Below are positions 16,839-26,900 of a stretch of DNA of 64,000 bases, piece after piece. Positions within the stretch are counted from its first letter, which is position 1; each line of letters starts with the position of its first letter. A program made the translations under genes and the position numbers. Source of the stretch: Oribacterium sp. WCC10 (lineage in GTDB: Bacteria > Bacillota > Clostridia > Lachnospirales > Lachnospiraceae); the NCBI RefSeq assembly GCF_900113415.1, contig NZ_FOPH01000013.1, positions 1 to 64,000 of the forward strand, written 5' to 3'. Below the pieces are notes generated by a model, which saw nothing but the letters and a program-made list of their open reading frames with translations, made no database searches and had not been told where the DNA came from.

Positions 16839-17363
16839 ATGAGAAAAATACTTGTTGTGGTGGACATGCAAAAGGATTTTGTTGACGGAGCACTTGGCTC
16901 AAAAGAGGCAGTAGCCATCGTTCCGGCTGTTGTGAAAAAGATCAAATCCTATAACATAAAGGATGTTTTTGTCACCCGTGACACCCATCAGTCTGACTAT
17001 ATGGAGACTCAGGAAGGCAAAAATCTTCCGATTGTGCACTGTGTAGAAGGTACGGATGGATGGCAGCTTGATTCAAGAGTGGAAGAGGTGGTTGAAGGTG
17101 CAACATTTATCAATAAGCCGACATTCGGTTCTACGGTTTTGGCGGACACCATCAAGACAATCAGCGAAAAGGAAAATATTGAGATAGAGCTCATTGGCCT
17201 CTGCACAGATATTTGTGTAGTATCCAATGCTTTGCTCCTGAAAGCCTCTATGCCCGAAGTTCCAATCTCTGTTGATCCTAAGTGCTGCGCCGGCGTGACT
17301 CCGGAAAAGCATGAGGCCGCCCTTGAAACAATGCGATCCTGCCAGATTTTTGTGAGATCTTAA
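16839..17363 (+). CDS. Isochorismatase-family cysteine hydrolase (nicotinamidase-like)
   Basis: 174 residues. The catalytic triad is visible as Asp in VVDMQKDFVDGALG, Lys in INKPTFGST and Cys in GLCTDICVVSNA. The nicotinamidase-type metal region reads RDTHQSDY and VHCVEGTDGWQL. It probably deamidates nicotinamide or a related small amide, but isochorismatase-fold enzymes vary in substrate. GGAGGGC precedes the ATG. It ends 20 bases before a bidirectional terminator shared with the Rpn gene. Confidence 0.85.
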   Translation: MRKILVVVDMQKDFVDGALGSKEAVAIVPAVVKKIKSYNIKDVFVTRDTHQSDYMETQEGKNLPIVHCVEGTDGWQLDSRVEEVVEGATFINKPTFGSTVLADTIKTISEKENIEIELIGLCTDICVVSNALLLKASMPEVPISVDPKCCAGVTPEKHEAALETMRSCQIFVRS

Positions 17364-17382
17364 AAAAAAATATATATATAAT

Positions 17383-17420
17383 AAGCGTTCAAGTCTACAA
17401 CTGACTTGAACGCTTATTTT
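17383..17420. terminator. Bidirectional terminator
   Basis: AAGCGTTCAAGTC ... GACTTGAACGCTT, with TATTTTAT on the right and a run of As and TA on the left, so it can serve both convergent genes. Confidence 0.8.
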
Positions 17421-17425
17421 ATATC

Positions 17426-18289
17426 CTATGATATTTCAGCCAACAGCTCATTGGCGGATTTAACGATATCCGGATTATATCCTTTATCAAGCAGTGTCTG
17501 AACCATGGAACCGGATTTTAACAGCTTTACTACCGTAGCTAATTCCGTAGCACCTTCTTTTCTCGCATTATCTGTTGCAGCATCAAGCTCGGGCTTCATG
17601 AGTTTTATTAGAGCTTCATTCATTTCCGGTACCTCCTTCAATTTGTTAAAAATCGCCTCGTTTTCTATCATTGCAAGATGTAACACTGAATCAGCATTAT
17701 CTCTATCATCTTTTTCAGTCAGGACTTTAGCAGACGAAACCAGGCTTTTAGCTGTCGTTTCATCCATCTTCCGGGTCAGGGCCCTTAACCATTGATGCTC
17801 ATCGACTCTCAATCTTGATGATATGATCAGCTGAGTAGGAAAAAGCACTTTTTCCCCGGATATGTAAAATATCCCTGGATATTCTTCGGCAACAACGCAA
17901 CTGTTGTTCTTAAACCAGTTGATCAATGTTCTGGTTATTCCCTCCCGGATAAGAGAGATGGTTATTTCCGATGATCGGATAGCATCTTCATTCTCAGCAT
18001 TGGCTTTATACAAGCATGCATAGGCTAAAGTCTTAAAATATTCATCTATACCAAGTTCATCTTCAGGTGACTTGTATTCAAAAATATTGTGCTGCAGGAA
18101 GATCTTGCCTATTTCATTCTTGATTTTAACGTCTTTTTGCTTTTTTATCACCAACAGATCCATCTGTATGGGCTTTGTGTTAAGCGTGCGTTCAGAATCA
18201 AAGCTTAAATCTTTTTTGTTGGCTTTAAGCTCCAGCTTTATGGCAGCACAAAATGGCGGATGCCATTGGGTCTTTTCGTATTCACTCAT
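17426..18289 (-). CDS. Rpn / PD-(D/E)XK nuclease-family protein, copy 1
   Basis: 287 residues. A PD-(D/E)XK core can be read: an Asp in PIQMDLLVIK and Glu-x-Lys in HNIFEYKSPEDELGIDEYFK. This is the arrangement of the recombination-promoting nuclease (Rpn/YhgA) and PDDEXK transposase-like families that are abundant in Lachnospiraceae. The C-terminus is helical (KEGATELATVVKLLKSGSMVQTLLDKGYN). An almost identical copy lies on the same strand at 29341-30228, with nine substitutions outside a short variable hinge. Function in the host is uncertain: mobile nuclease or phase-variable effector. Confidence 0.8.
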   Translation of the reverse strand: MSEYEKTQWHPPFCAAIKLELKANKKDLSFDSERTLNTKPIQMDLLVIKKQKDVKIKNEIGKIFLQHNIFEYKSPEDELGIDEYFKTLAYACLYKANAENEDAIRSSEITISLIREGITRTLINWFKNNSCVVAEEYPGIFYISGEKVLFPTQLIISSRLRVDEHQWLRALTRKMDETTAKSLVSSAKVLTEKDDRDNADSVLHLAMIENEAIFNKLKEVPEMNEALIKLMKPELDAATDNARKEGATELATVVKLLKSGSMVQTLLDKGYNPDIVKSANELLAEIS

Positions 18290-18530
18290 AATTATTTTTC
18301 TTTCTATGGTAATTATAAGTGATTAACGCTCAATCACCTTCATATTACCATCATTTGTTATGGGAAACAATAAGCGTAGATCTCGCTATTGAAACAGCTT
18401 CGATTTTTCTGATTTTTTAAGAATTGTTGTTTTTAGAAATTTTCAGATCAGGAAATTTGCAAATTCAATCTCTACTGATGATATCAGATTTTAACCGGAA
18501 ATCATATAGTCGAAATTCAGACTATATACC
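17426..18530. repeat. Long direct repeat, left copy
   Basis: The Rpn gene plus about 240 bases upstream (18290-18530) match the segment 29341-30475: both carry TTTCTATGGTAATTATAAGT after the start codon, GATATCAGA near the far end, and CATATAGTC next to AGACTATA. The two copies are in the same orientation and 11.9 kb apart. Confidence 0.75.
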
Positions 18531-18606
18531 TTAGATGGCTCATTATATTCAGATTTATCAGTCCTTAGCAATGTCTTTTTATATTACCGGAAAACCGGTC
18601 GAAATA

Positions 18607-18633
18607 TATACCGTATTGGTATAGTTCTATACC
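18607..18633. promoter_or_regulatory. Nested inverted half-sites before the WYL regulator
   Basis: TATACC-gtatt-GGTATAG-tt-CTATACC: the middle half-site pairs with both outer ones. It lies about 50-140 bases upstream of the regulator's start and is a plausible autoregulatory operator. The remainder of 18290-18749 is repeat or AT-rich spacer without a gene. Confidence 0.55.
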
Positions 18634-18749
18634 CTTATAAGTTTACAGATATTTTATACATACCACATTTACTTGGACATATCGTGACCAACCCGGTCAG
18701 TATACTACTTATAGAATCACTTAAACAATTCATTATAAGAGAATGCTAT

Positions 18750-19703
18750 ATGTATGAAAATGATCAGAACAAGAGCAACCGTGTTTTATTCATCTATTCG
18801 GAGCTCTTAAACGGCAATGTACTAAAGAAAAAAGAACTTGCAGAGAAGTTCAATGTAAATGAAAAGACCATACAACGTGACCTTGAAGACATACGACAGT
18901 TCCTTGATAACAGATTCATCAGCAATGATATACACAACGACCTTATCTATGATTACAAAGACCGCGGATACCGTTTAGAACATATCAACAGGATGAAGTT
19001 TTCAAACGATGAGGTTCTGGCTATATGCAAGATTCTCCTTGATAGCAGGGCCTTTCGAAAAGACGACATGAAAACCATCCTTGATAAGCTGTTGGACTGC
19101 TGTGTACCGAAGGAGAGTCAGAAAATGGTTACCGACCTTATTGCCAATGAAATCTACCACTACATCCCACCCATGCATAACAGTTATTTCCTCGATAAGA
19201 TGTGGTCCATCGGAACTGCCATAAGAGACGGATTAAAACTCCGGTTCTTTTATAAAGGTATCCGGGGAAAGACCGGACACGAACGTACAGTGAAACCTTT
19301 GGCGATAATGTTTTCGGAATACTATTTCTATCTGATAGCGATTCTTGAAAATGTAAACTACGAAACACAATCCACTAACCCTGATGATATAAACCCTACT
19401 ATATATCGTATCGACAGGATCAAGGACCTGAAGATAACTACCGAACACTTCTCAATCCCGTATAGAGACAGATTTGAAGAAGGAGAGTTCCGGAAACGAA
19501 TTCAGTTTATGTTCGGTGGAAAACTCCGGAGAGTAAAGTTTGAATATACCGGATACTCTGTTGAAGCAGTACTGGACAGACTTCCGACAGCAAAAATACT
19601 CAGCGAAAATGATGGCAAGTATGTGATACAGGCGGAAGTGTTTGGTGATGGGATAGATATGTGGCTGAGAAGTCAGGGAGAGAGTGTGAAGGTACTCACC
19701 TAA
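18750..19703 (+). CDS. WYL-domain transcriptional regulator
   Basis: 317 residues from the ATG at 18750. The frame is open from 18684 (GTG), but that start is upstream of a -10-like TATACT and has no ribosome binding site, so I prefer 18750, itself with only a weak site. An N-terminal winged HTH (KKKELAEKFNVNEKTIQRDL) is followed by a WYL domain (RFFYKGIRGKTGHERTVKPL, SEYYFYLIAILEN) and a C-terminal WCX-like extension. WYL regulators often control defence or mobile-element genes in response to nucleic-acid ligands. It is the first gene inside the Rpn-flanked region and may control the operon downstream. Confidence 0.85.
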   Translation: MYENDQNKSNRVLFIYSELLNGNVLKKKELAEKFNVNEKTIQRDLEDIRQFLDNRFISNDIHNDLIYDYKDRGYRLEHINRMKFSNDEVLAICKILLDSRAFRKDDMKTILDKLLDCCVPKESQKMVTDLIANEIYHYIPPMHNSYFLDKMWSIGTAIRDGLKLRFFYKGIRGKTGHERTVKPLAIMFSEYYFYLIAILENVNYETQSTNPDDINPTIYRIDRIKDLKITTEHFSIPYRDRFEEGEFRKRIQFMFGGKLRRVKFEYTGYSVEAVLDRLPTAKILSENDGKYVIQAEVFGDGIDMWLRSQGESVKVLT

Positions 19704-19765
19704 TAAAAAAGAGGGTTTTATGATTACAATACTTACTTTTACATAGTTCTAAAGGAGGATGCAAA

Positions 19766-20914
19766 ATGGCTCAAAAGATTACTGGTGACTTATACTCAAA
19801 AGAAGAAATACTAAGCGATGCAAAAAAAGCCGAAAACATAGGTGATTTAGATACAGCGATGAAGCTGTATTTAAGTTTAGCTGAAACCGGAGATGCTGAA
19901 GGACAATATAAATACGCTGAAATAAAAGAGAGTTTATTACAAGATGATGATAATCCATCAAAAAGTGATTTAAATCAAATATTCAATTTGTATAAACAAT
20001 CAGCTGAACAAGGTTATGCTCCTGCGCAATGTGCATTAGGATATCTTTATGAGTATGGATCGGATAAAAGTCGGGCTTTATACTGGTTTCAAAAATCTGC
20101 CGAACAGGGTTATCCTATTGCACAATATAACGTGGGATATTTTTATAAGAATGGTATATCAATTCCTAAAGATAATGATAAGGCATTTTACTGGTTTCAA
20201 AAATCTGCCGAACAAGGTTATTCTCCTGCACAGTGGGTAATGGGGAATTATTATGCTGAAGGAATAGTAATTCCGGAAGATAAAAACAAGGCTTTAATTT
20301 TGTATAAAAAATCAGCCGAACAAGATTTTTCACCGGCTCAAAACACATTAGGGATTTATTATGCTGAGGGAATAGTTGTTCCTAAAAATAACAGTCAGGC
20401 CTTATATTGGTTTCAAAAATCTGCCGAACAAGACTTCGGTCCTGCACAGTCAAATTTGGGTCGTTTTTACCTTGAATCTGATGAAGAAAAAGCCTTTTAT
20501 TGGCTGCATAAAGCAGGAAATAATTACTGCGATGATGAAGATTCTGATGGAAACGAGTTATGTGAGATAGCAAATATGTATAACTATCTACTTACTCCAG
20601 AAGATTGGAGAGACAAGATTATTCAAACAAAAAATAATGGAAGAATACAAAAAGCAACAGGTATAAGTATGGCTTTGATCGGACTTTTTGTATCTGCGCC
20701 TCTGGTTATTGGCGGAATCTTACTGTCATCATATGGAAGTTTCAATTCAGGTAAAGCATATGGATCAATAGATAGTTATAAAAACATTTTGCAATCTACT
20801 AGAGGGCAAGAAATGATTTACTTTTATGAAGAAGCTAAAAAAAGAGGATCTCAAGAAGCTCATGAATACCTTAATAATTTACATGATTTTTTGAAAAAAT
20901 TCAAAATCGAATAA
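19766..20914 (+). CDS. Sel1-repeat membrane protein
   Basis: 382 residues with AAAGGAGG before the ATG. Residues ~60-250 contain about five or six Sel1-like (SLR/TPR-type) repeats, each built around A-x-Y-W-F-Q-K-S-A-E-Q-G-Y-x-P-A-Q, a solenoid for protein contacts. Residues ~299-322 (GLFVSAPLVIGGILLSSYGS) form a membrane segment, with a short helical tail after it. No signal peptide, so the repeats are probably cytoplasmic. AT-rich codon use differs from housekeeping neighbours. A hairpin and 178 bases separate it from the dynamin operon; it may act with it, but this is inference. Confidence 0.8.
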   Translation: MAQKITGDLYSKEEILSDAKKAENIGDLDTAMKLYLSLAETGDAEGQYKYAEIKESLLQDDDNPSKSDLNQIFNLYKQSAEQGYAPAQCALGYLYEYGSDKSRALYWFQKSAEQGYPIAQYNVGYFYKNGISIPKDNDKAFYWFQKSAEQGYSPAQWVMGNYYAEGIVIPEDKNKALILYKKSAEQDFSPAQNTLGIYYAEGIVVPKNNSQALYWFQKSAEQDFGPAQSNLGRFYLESDEEKAFYWLHKAGNNYCDDEDSDGNELCEIANMYNYLLTPEDWRDKIIQTKNNGRIQKATGISMALIGLFVSAPLVIGGILLSSYGSFNSGKAYGSIDSYKNILQSTRGQEMIYFYEEAKKRGSQEAHEYLNNLHDFLKKFKIE

Positions 20915-20988
20915 TTATGCTATCGTTGAGGTAAAAAATCGAGATAGAAAAGCATCTCACTATATTCTTACAGGTTCATCATACATGG

Positions 20989-21016
20989 AGTCAATCTTCC
21001 AAGTAGAAGATTGACT
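20989..21016 (+). terminator. Hairpin between the Sel1 gene and the dynamin operon
   Basis: AGTCAATCTTC-caagta-GAAGATTGACT is a perfect 11-bp stem; the tail TGTTAC is T-poor, so termination may be partial. Confidence 0.55.
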
Positions 21017-21092
21017 TGTTACACTCATATCATACAGTTACAATCTGTCATTTTTAATTTGCATTGATATACAGCCTTTGGAGGAATTACAT

Positions 21093-23549
21093 ATGCACAA
21101 GATAATGATTAAGTACCATCCTGTAAAAAAGGAAATACATTTCTTAACTGATGATAATGGCAGTTTTAATGAGGTTAAGTATACGGATAGTCCTGCATTA
21201 GAAGAGTATTCACCTGAGAATGGAGAATTTCTTTTACAAGATCAGGGATATTCATTTTTTGATAATTTACAAGAAGCTTTTCTGGGTTTACAGAATACAG
21301 AAATAGTGTTTAAAGGTACAAAGATTGATTACGAAGATTTTCAGAAAATGGTTGCCAATTATAATAGGCATCAGGAAAGAGAGGGGTCCGAAGTGAAATT
21401 GAACCTAGGGGAGTTTATTGAGCTTCCGGACGTCGGAGCTATTTATGATGAAATAAAGAGTGTTGCAGGTGATACCGTAGAACTTTTTGAAAGCGAATTG
21501 TCTGAAGGATCTACAAAGGATATTTTTAGAGCACGAAAACAGAAGCTCGATGATAAGGTTACGGATATTGAACAAGATAATGTTAATCTTTGCTTTGTAG
21601 GTACATATAGCTCAGGCAAATCCACGTTTATAAATGCCATCATAGGAGCTAAAATCCTTCCCGAGAAGATTAGGCCTGAAACGGCTAAAATGTTTAGAAT
21701 AAAGCACGCAGAATTACCTACAGTTAATTTTTTGGTAAAGACGAATAATGATGCCGGAAGTGTGGCATCTTTGTTGTGGTCGGATGATCTTAATAAGTTT
21801 CAGTTTACTACAAATATTAATGATGGATTAAAAGGACAGATTGATAAGGTTTGTCAGAAGAATGCGGGAAAGCCACGTCACGAGCAGATGAGGTCTCTCT
21901 TAAATGCAATTAATGAGATGCCCAATAGCCCCTGTGAGGATGGGGTGTGTTTTGTGGAAGGCATGATAGATGTCAGATATCCAATGGATATACAGTCTGA
22001 TATAAACTTTACCTTCTATGACACTCCAGGAACAGATAGCAACTCTAGCGAGCATTTACGTATTCTCAAAGATGCATTGGCTCAACAAACGAATTCTGTT
22101 TTGATTGTGATGTATGAGCCGGTGAAAATGGATGGTAAGGGAAACTCTGTTTTGTATGATCTTATGCTCAAGTCACAAGCAGATTCAAGTAATGAGGATG
22201 GTGTTACCATAGATCTTTCGAGATCATTGCATATTGTAAATCAAGTAGACAGATATGGCACTACAGAATTGAGAGATGCTCTTAGCAAACCCATTCGCTT
22301 GTCAAAGAATGTTCAGGATGTTATTGACGAATCAGAGGAAAATGAATTTGAGTATGATCTTCAAGACAAGAGAGTGTTTTACGTTTCGTCAAAGGCAGCG
22401 TACTGTGCAAGGGCTCAGAAAAAGGGAATCTGTGATTTGGATGATGAGGAGTTTATTGAAGACAGCGCAGACAAGGTAATTAAGCGTAAATACTACAGAA
22501 ACAACCACATGGCTGATGCTGAATTTGATACGCAGGAAGTTATAGAACTATCGGACGCTCAGTTTGAACAGAGCGGATCGGATCAAGTTAGTGATCAGCT
22601 TTATATTGCTTCTGGCATGTATGCGGTTGAGCGCGAGATAATAAAATATGCTGAAAAATATGCACTAGCAGTAAAAGCAAAAGGGTTATACGATGCAGTT
22701 TTATATATGATGGATGGCGTAGAGGATGAGTGTCAGGTTATTGAAGAGGCAAAGAGACTTGAAAAGGAAGATCTGCTAGCTTTAGTTGCAAAACTGAAAA
22801 CTGATATGATAGCAGATATTAATCAGTGCACCGAAGATTTTAAGAAGGATATAAAGGCAAAGAAGCCGGAAATAATGCCTGCTGAGATTAGTCTTATACA
22901 AACCAAAGTGACCAATGCAAGCACAAAGGCAGAGCGGCAGATAAATAAACTGCCAAGGATTGTTTTGAAACCTGAAAAGATAGGTGAAAAAAACAAGGCG
23001 ATTATGGAAAACCTAAATGACTACATTCATGAGGTTGATGCATTTTATCTTGAAAAGCGAGCCACTATCCTGCAGCAACAAATGAAGGTATTAAAGAAAA
23101 AAATAGAATCTAAAATTGCCGAATACAAAGAGATTGATAACAGTATTATTAGTAAGATATTGAAAATAGGCGATACGACAATTCCTACTTCTTCAATATC
23201 GTCAATAAGAATGAGCGATTATATTAATTCAGAAAAGGCACTATGGATTTTCACAACAACTGATAAAGGCAAGTATAAAGAAGAGGTGTTTGGAGAATTC
23301 CTGGCAATTACTGGCAGACAGCATAAAGCTTATCTAAAAGAAATTGATTCTGTTGCTCAAAAGAAGGCTGAAGAGATGGCTCAGCAGTTTATTGAGAATA
23401 TATTTAGGGTATCTGAAACATTGGAACACACACAGGAGGAAGCTTATCAAGCAGTAAGAGAGCAGGCTGATGCTCTTAGATGTTTGAATTTGGCAAAGGA
23501 GAAAATTGCAACTTTAGAGGAAAGAATTTGGAGGGGCATCAATGAGTAA
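21093..23549 (+). CDS. Dynamin-like large GTPase
   Basis: 818 residues from the ATG at 21093, with GGAGG upstream; TTG at 21078 would include the site. GTPase motifs are G1 GTYSSGKST (170-178), G3 DTPG (310-313) and G4-like NQVD (383-386). Long helical, Lys/Glu-rich regions follow (residues ~525-680 and 750-818), as in the stalk of bacterial dynamin-like proteins. There is no clear membrane segment; peripheral membrane remodelling would be the family's role. Residues 1-110 are a separate acidic N-terminal domain I do not recognise. Its last 8 bases overlap the next gene, so it is coupled to the small tail-anchored protein and the HerA-like ATPase. AT-rich. Confidence 0.85.
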   Translation: MHKIMIKYHPVKKEIHFLTDDNGSFNEVKYTDSPALEEYSPENGEFLLQDQGYSFFDNLQEAFLGLQNTEIVFKGTKIDYEDFQKMVANYNRHQEREGSEVKLNLGEFIELPDVGAIYDEIKSVAGDTVELFESELSEGSTKDIFRARKQKLDDKVTDIEQDNVNLCFVGTYSSGKSTFINAIIGAKILPEKIRPETAKMFRIKHAELPTVNFLVKTNNDAGSVASLLWSDDLNKFQFTTNINDGLKGQIDKVCQKNAGKPRHEQMRSLLNAINEMPNSPCEDGVCFVEGMIDVRYPMDIQSDINFTFYDTPGTDSNSSEHLRILKDALAQQTNSVLIVMYEPVKMDGKGNSVLYDLMLKSQADSSNEDGVTIDLSRSLHIVNQVDRYGTTELRDALSKPIRLSKNVQDVIDESEENEFEYDLQDKRVFYVSSKAAYCARAQKKGICDLDDEEFIEDSADKVIKRKYYRNNHMADAEFDTQEVIELSDAQFEQSGSDQVSDQLYIASGMYAVEREIIKYAEKYALAVKAKGLYDAVLYMMDGVEDECQVIEEAKRLEKEDLLALVAKLKTDMIADINQCTEDFKKDIKAKKPEIMPAEISLIQTKVTNASTKAERQINKLPRIVLKPEKIGEKNKAIMENLNDYIHEVDAFYLEKRATILQQQMKVLKKKIESKIAEYKEIDNSIISKILKIGDTTIPTSSISSIRMSDYINSEKALWIFTTTDKGKYKEEVFGEFLAITGRQHKAYLKEIDSVAQKKAEEMAQQFIENIFRVSETLEHTQEEAYQAVREQADALRCLNLAKEKIATLEERIWRGINE

Positions 23550-23913
23550 TATTTATGATAAGTATTTTTCAACGGGCGATCTTTATGACGGGCTTAGTAA
23601 AGTGATGTATGACATTCGTGCTTCCAGAATTAGTGAGCAGTCTCTTGTGGAATTAGCAGATGAATTAGTAAAAAAAGAACAGATTCCATTAAACAGCTCG
23701 TTTGAAAAGAAAAAATGGTGGGGTTGGTCAAAGGGATATGTAAACTATCTCATGAATGGCATGAGTACAGGAAGTGTCAGTAAGGAATACTTACTTTTTT
23801 ACGCAAAGGTAAGTAGAGCTGTAAAGATTAGAGACACTGTTCTTAAGGTCGCTGTCGTGTGTATATCTTTGATTATTCTTGGAATAGTAATCAAATCATT
23901 AATTAACGGGTGA
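23542..23913 (+). CDS. Small tail-anchored membrane protein
   Basis: 123 residues. The first 95 are charged and soluble (MSNIYDKYFSTGDLYDGLSK, a WWGWSKGYVNYLMNG motif), and residues ~100-121 form one C-terminal membrane helix (VLKVAVVCISLIILGIVI). It starts within the dynamin gene and its stop overlaps the ATPase start (TGATG). I know no family for it. Position suggests that it is a membrane receptor or adaptor linking the GTPase and the ATPase. Confidence 0.8.
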   Translation: MSNIYDKYFSTGDLYDGLSKVMYDIRASRISEQSLVELADELVKKEQIPLNSSFEKKKWWGWSKGYVNYLMNGMSTGSVSKEYLLFYAKVSRAVKIRDTVLKVAVVCISLIILGIVIKSLING

Positions 23914-26900
23914 TGCATATGGAAGATTTGACTTTAGAATTGCAAAGTAATTTGGATAAAATCAGAAGAACAGTGTTTAGGGAATATCTCTATAATGTCT
24001 CGGAAGAATTCCTTGTTTATCCGTTTGATAGGTATAACACCTATAAAAACGATAAAAAAGAGGATACCAAGAGAATAGTTCCCGATGCCAATATTCAATG
24101 TATCCATGTTGATAGATGGGTATATGACAAGAAAGAACAAATCATTGATAGATTTGCAAATGTGTATAGCTCTTTTTCACAAAGAAAAGATGCTATTGCT
24201 ATGCTCGTTAATAGAACAGTCGATGGTGCGGATTTCTATTTTGTAATCAGATCGGATTCGTCTCAAGGTGGAAATAAGACTAATACAAATAGTAGTTTGG
24301 ATTTACTGATAGCTTCTATAAAGGGGAACTTTCCAGGTACTATTGTAGAAAAGGTATCTTCCGTTCAAAAAGAAGTAATTGAAAAAAAGAATGGTGAGGA
24401 AGAAAAGAAAAATACAGATATTTGGGGACTTCGAGAGAAGGCGGCAATCTCAGCAATTACGAGTATTTCAAGTGATAAGTCTGAAAAACATCTTAGTCAG
24501 GGTTTAGAGAAGGTGCTAAGTGGTATTTCGCCAAAAGACAAAAAGGATGAGTATACACTTGTGTTTTTGGCAGAGCCTGTTTCAAACAAAGAAATAAAAA
24601 GCATTAAGAATGGATACGAAGCACTCGCATCAGGAATACATTCATATTCAGAATATCAGAGCAATGAAACATTGACAGAAGCGGTAACAGATGGCACTTC
24701 ATGGGCAACTGCGCATACAACAGGTACTAATCGTTCTATTGCAAAGACGAGGGGCATAAATGCTGGTGTATCTGGAAACCTTACAACTTCAGCAGGATGG
24801 TTGAAGGGAATAGTTAAGAATTGGAAGAAGGCAAAATCTTCTTCCGTAGGAGCAAATATTGGTTTTCAGTATTCAAGAACCACAACAGAAGGATCTATGA
24901 CAAGTGATACCGATACCGAAGGTACAAATCACTGTGTATCTAATGGTGCCTTAAAGGGAGAAACTCATACGGTAAAGTCATATCCTATAGCTGATATGCT
25001 TAAGAGAATCGAGAAGCAGATTGATCGCCTAGATGAGTGTGAAGGCGTTGGAATGTGGAAGAATGCCACATACGTTCTGGCGAACAACACAGTTCAGGCT
25101 GAGAGTGTTGCAAATTTTCTCTTGGGATTAATTCAAGGAAAAGAATCGTTTGTTGAAGCATCGGTTATTAATACATGGGCGAAGGCCAGTGATAAGGACG
25201 AGTTTAAGAATGTGTTGGAGTATATTTGTAATTTTTCTCATCCTCTTTTAGTAAATGCTTCTGATATTGAAAAGGTTGATGAAAAGAATACGGATAATGC
25301 ATATGCAATTGAACCTTTAATACTTGCAAATCAGGTAACATCAATAGAATTAGCTATGTTAATGGCATTCCCTTATAAATCCGTGAAAGGATTGTCATGT
25401 GTAGAATGCGCAGAGTTTGAAAGAAACGTTCTGTACAAAGATATTGATCGCTTTTCAAATAAGCGTATTGATGAAGTGGATGCAAAGAAACGCCAGATAA
25501 ATCTTGGTGAAATCTATCATATGCATGAGTTTGATGGAAAGAATGTACCTATTGATGTAGATGAACTGCCAAAGCATTCATTTATTACCGGATCTACGGG
25601 TTCTGGTAAATCTACAACAGTGTATAAAATACTACATGAATTATATAATAATTATAAGATTCCATTTCTGGTAGTCGAACCAGCAAAGGGTGAGTATTAT
25701 AAAGAGTTTGATAACATTGCCAGTATATATTCCACAAATAGCAATCACGGAAACTTACTGCGCTTAAATCCATTTTATTTTCCGGCAGAAGGTGAAAATA
25801 GGATATTTGTATCTGAGCATATCGATAGACTTAATAGTATTTTCAATGTGTGTTGGCCAATGTATGCTGCCATGCCGGCTGTATTAAAAGAAGCCTTGGA
25901 AGCGGCATATGAGGAAGCAGGTTGGGATTTGACATTATCGGTGAACAACGTAAGCAATAAGCTTTTCCCGACTTTTGACGATCTTCTCATACAGCTGAAA
26001 CGTGTGATAAATGCTTCGGATTTTTCAGAAGAAGTAAAAAGCAATTATACGGGATCTTTAATTACAAGAGTAAAGTCTCTTACAAACGGTATATATCGAC
26101 AGATTTTTACAGCAGATGGATTAGATGATGGGGAATTGTTTACAACTAATGTAATAGTAGATATCAGTAAAGTAGGTTCTCCGGAAACCAAGGCATTAAT
26201 CATGGGAATGATAGTAATGCGTATGCAGGAATACCATATGGCTAATAGTGAACCTGTTGATGAACTGCGGCATATTACGGTACTCGAAGAAGCTCATAAT
26301 TTGCTTAAGAAAACAAGTACAGAGCAATCCTCGGAATCATCAAATGTTCAGGGTAAATCAGTTGAGATGATAGCTAACGCAATTGCGGAAATGAGAACAT
26401 ATGGCGAGGGATTTGTGATTGCAGATCAGGCACCAGGGCTTCTTGATGAATCTGTTATCAGAAATACCAATACAAAAATGATTATGAGCTTACCTGATTT
26501 TTCGGATAGGGAGCTTGTAGGTAAGGCGGTTGGTTTGTCAGATGAGCAAGTGGTTGAGATTACAAGGTTGCCAAGAGGTAAGGCAGTAGTGTATCAAAAC
26601 AACTGGGTCGCACCAGTGTTATGTGCGGTAGAAGCATTTGATAAGTCTAAAGCTTCCGAAGAGAAAAAGAAGAGCTCCTTTGAAAAGAGGGAGTATGATG
26701 CGAAAAAGGTTAAAGCAACAATAGTAAATGCTGTATTACATAATAAGATAGATGACATTGGGACATACGAAGTAGAGGGCCTTCAAATCCTTAGCGTGCC
26801 TGCCAGCGCGAAGAAGAGGGTTTTGATGCACGTAAAGAATAATGCTCCTTTTAATAAACAGGATAGGATAGAAATTATAAATGACTTCTATGCTACCGAT

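Noticed and set aside
17426-18289. Rpn gene as a complete insertion sequence
   Set aside because: No terminal inverted repeats or clear target duplication could be seen at the gene ends; repeat extent is asymmetric (upstream only).
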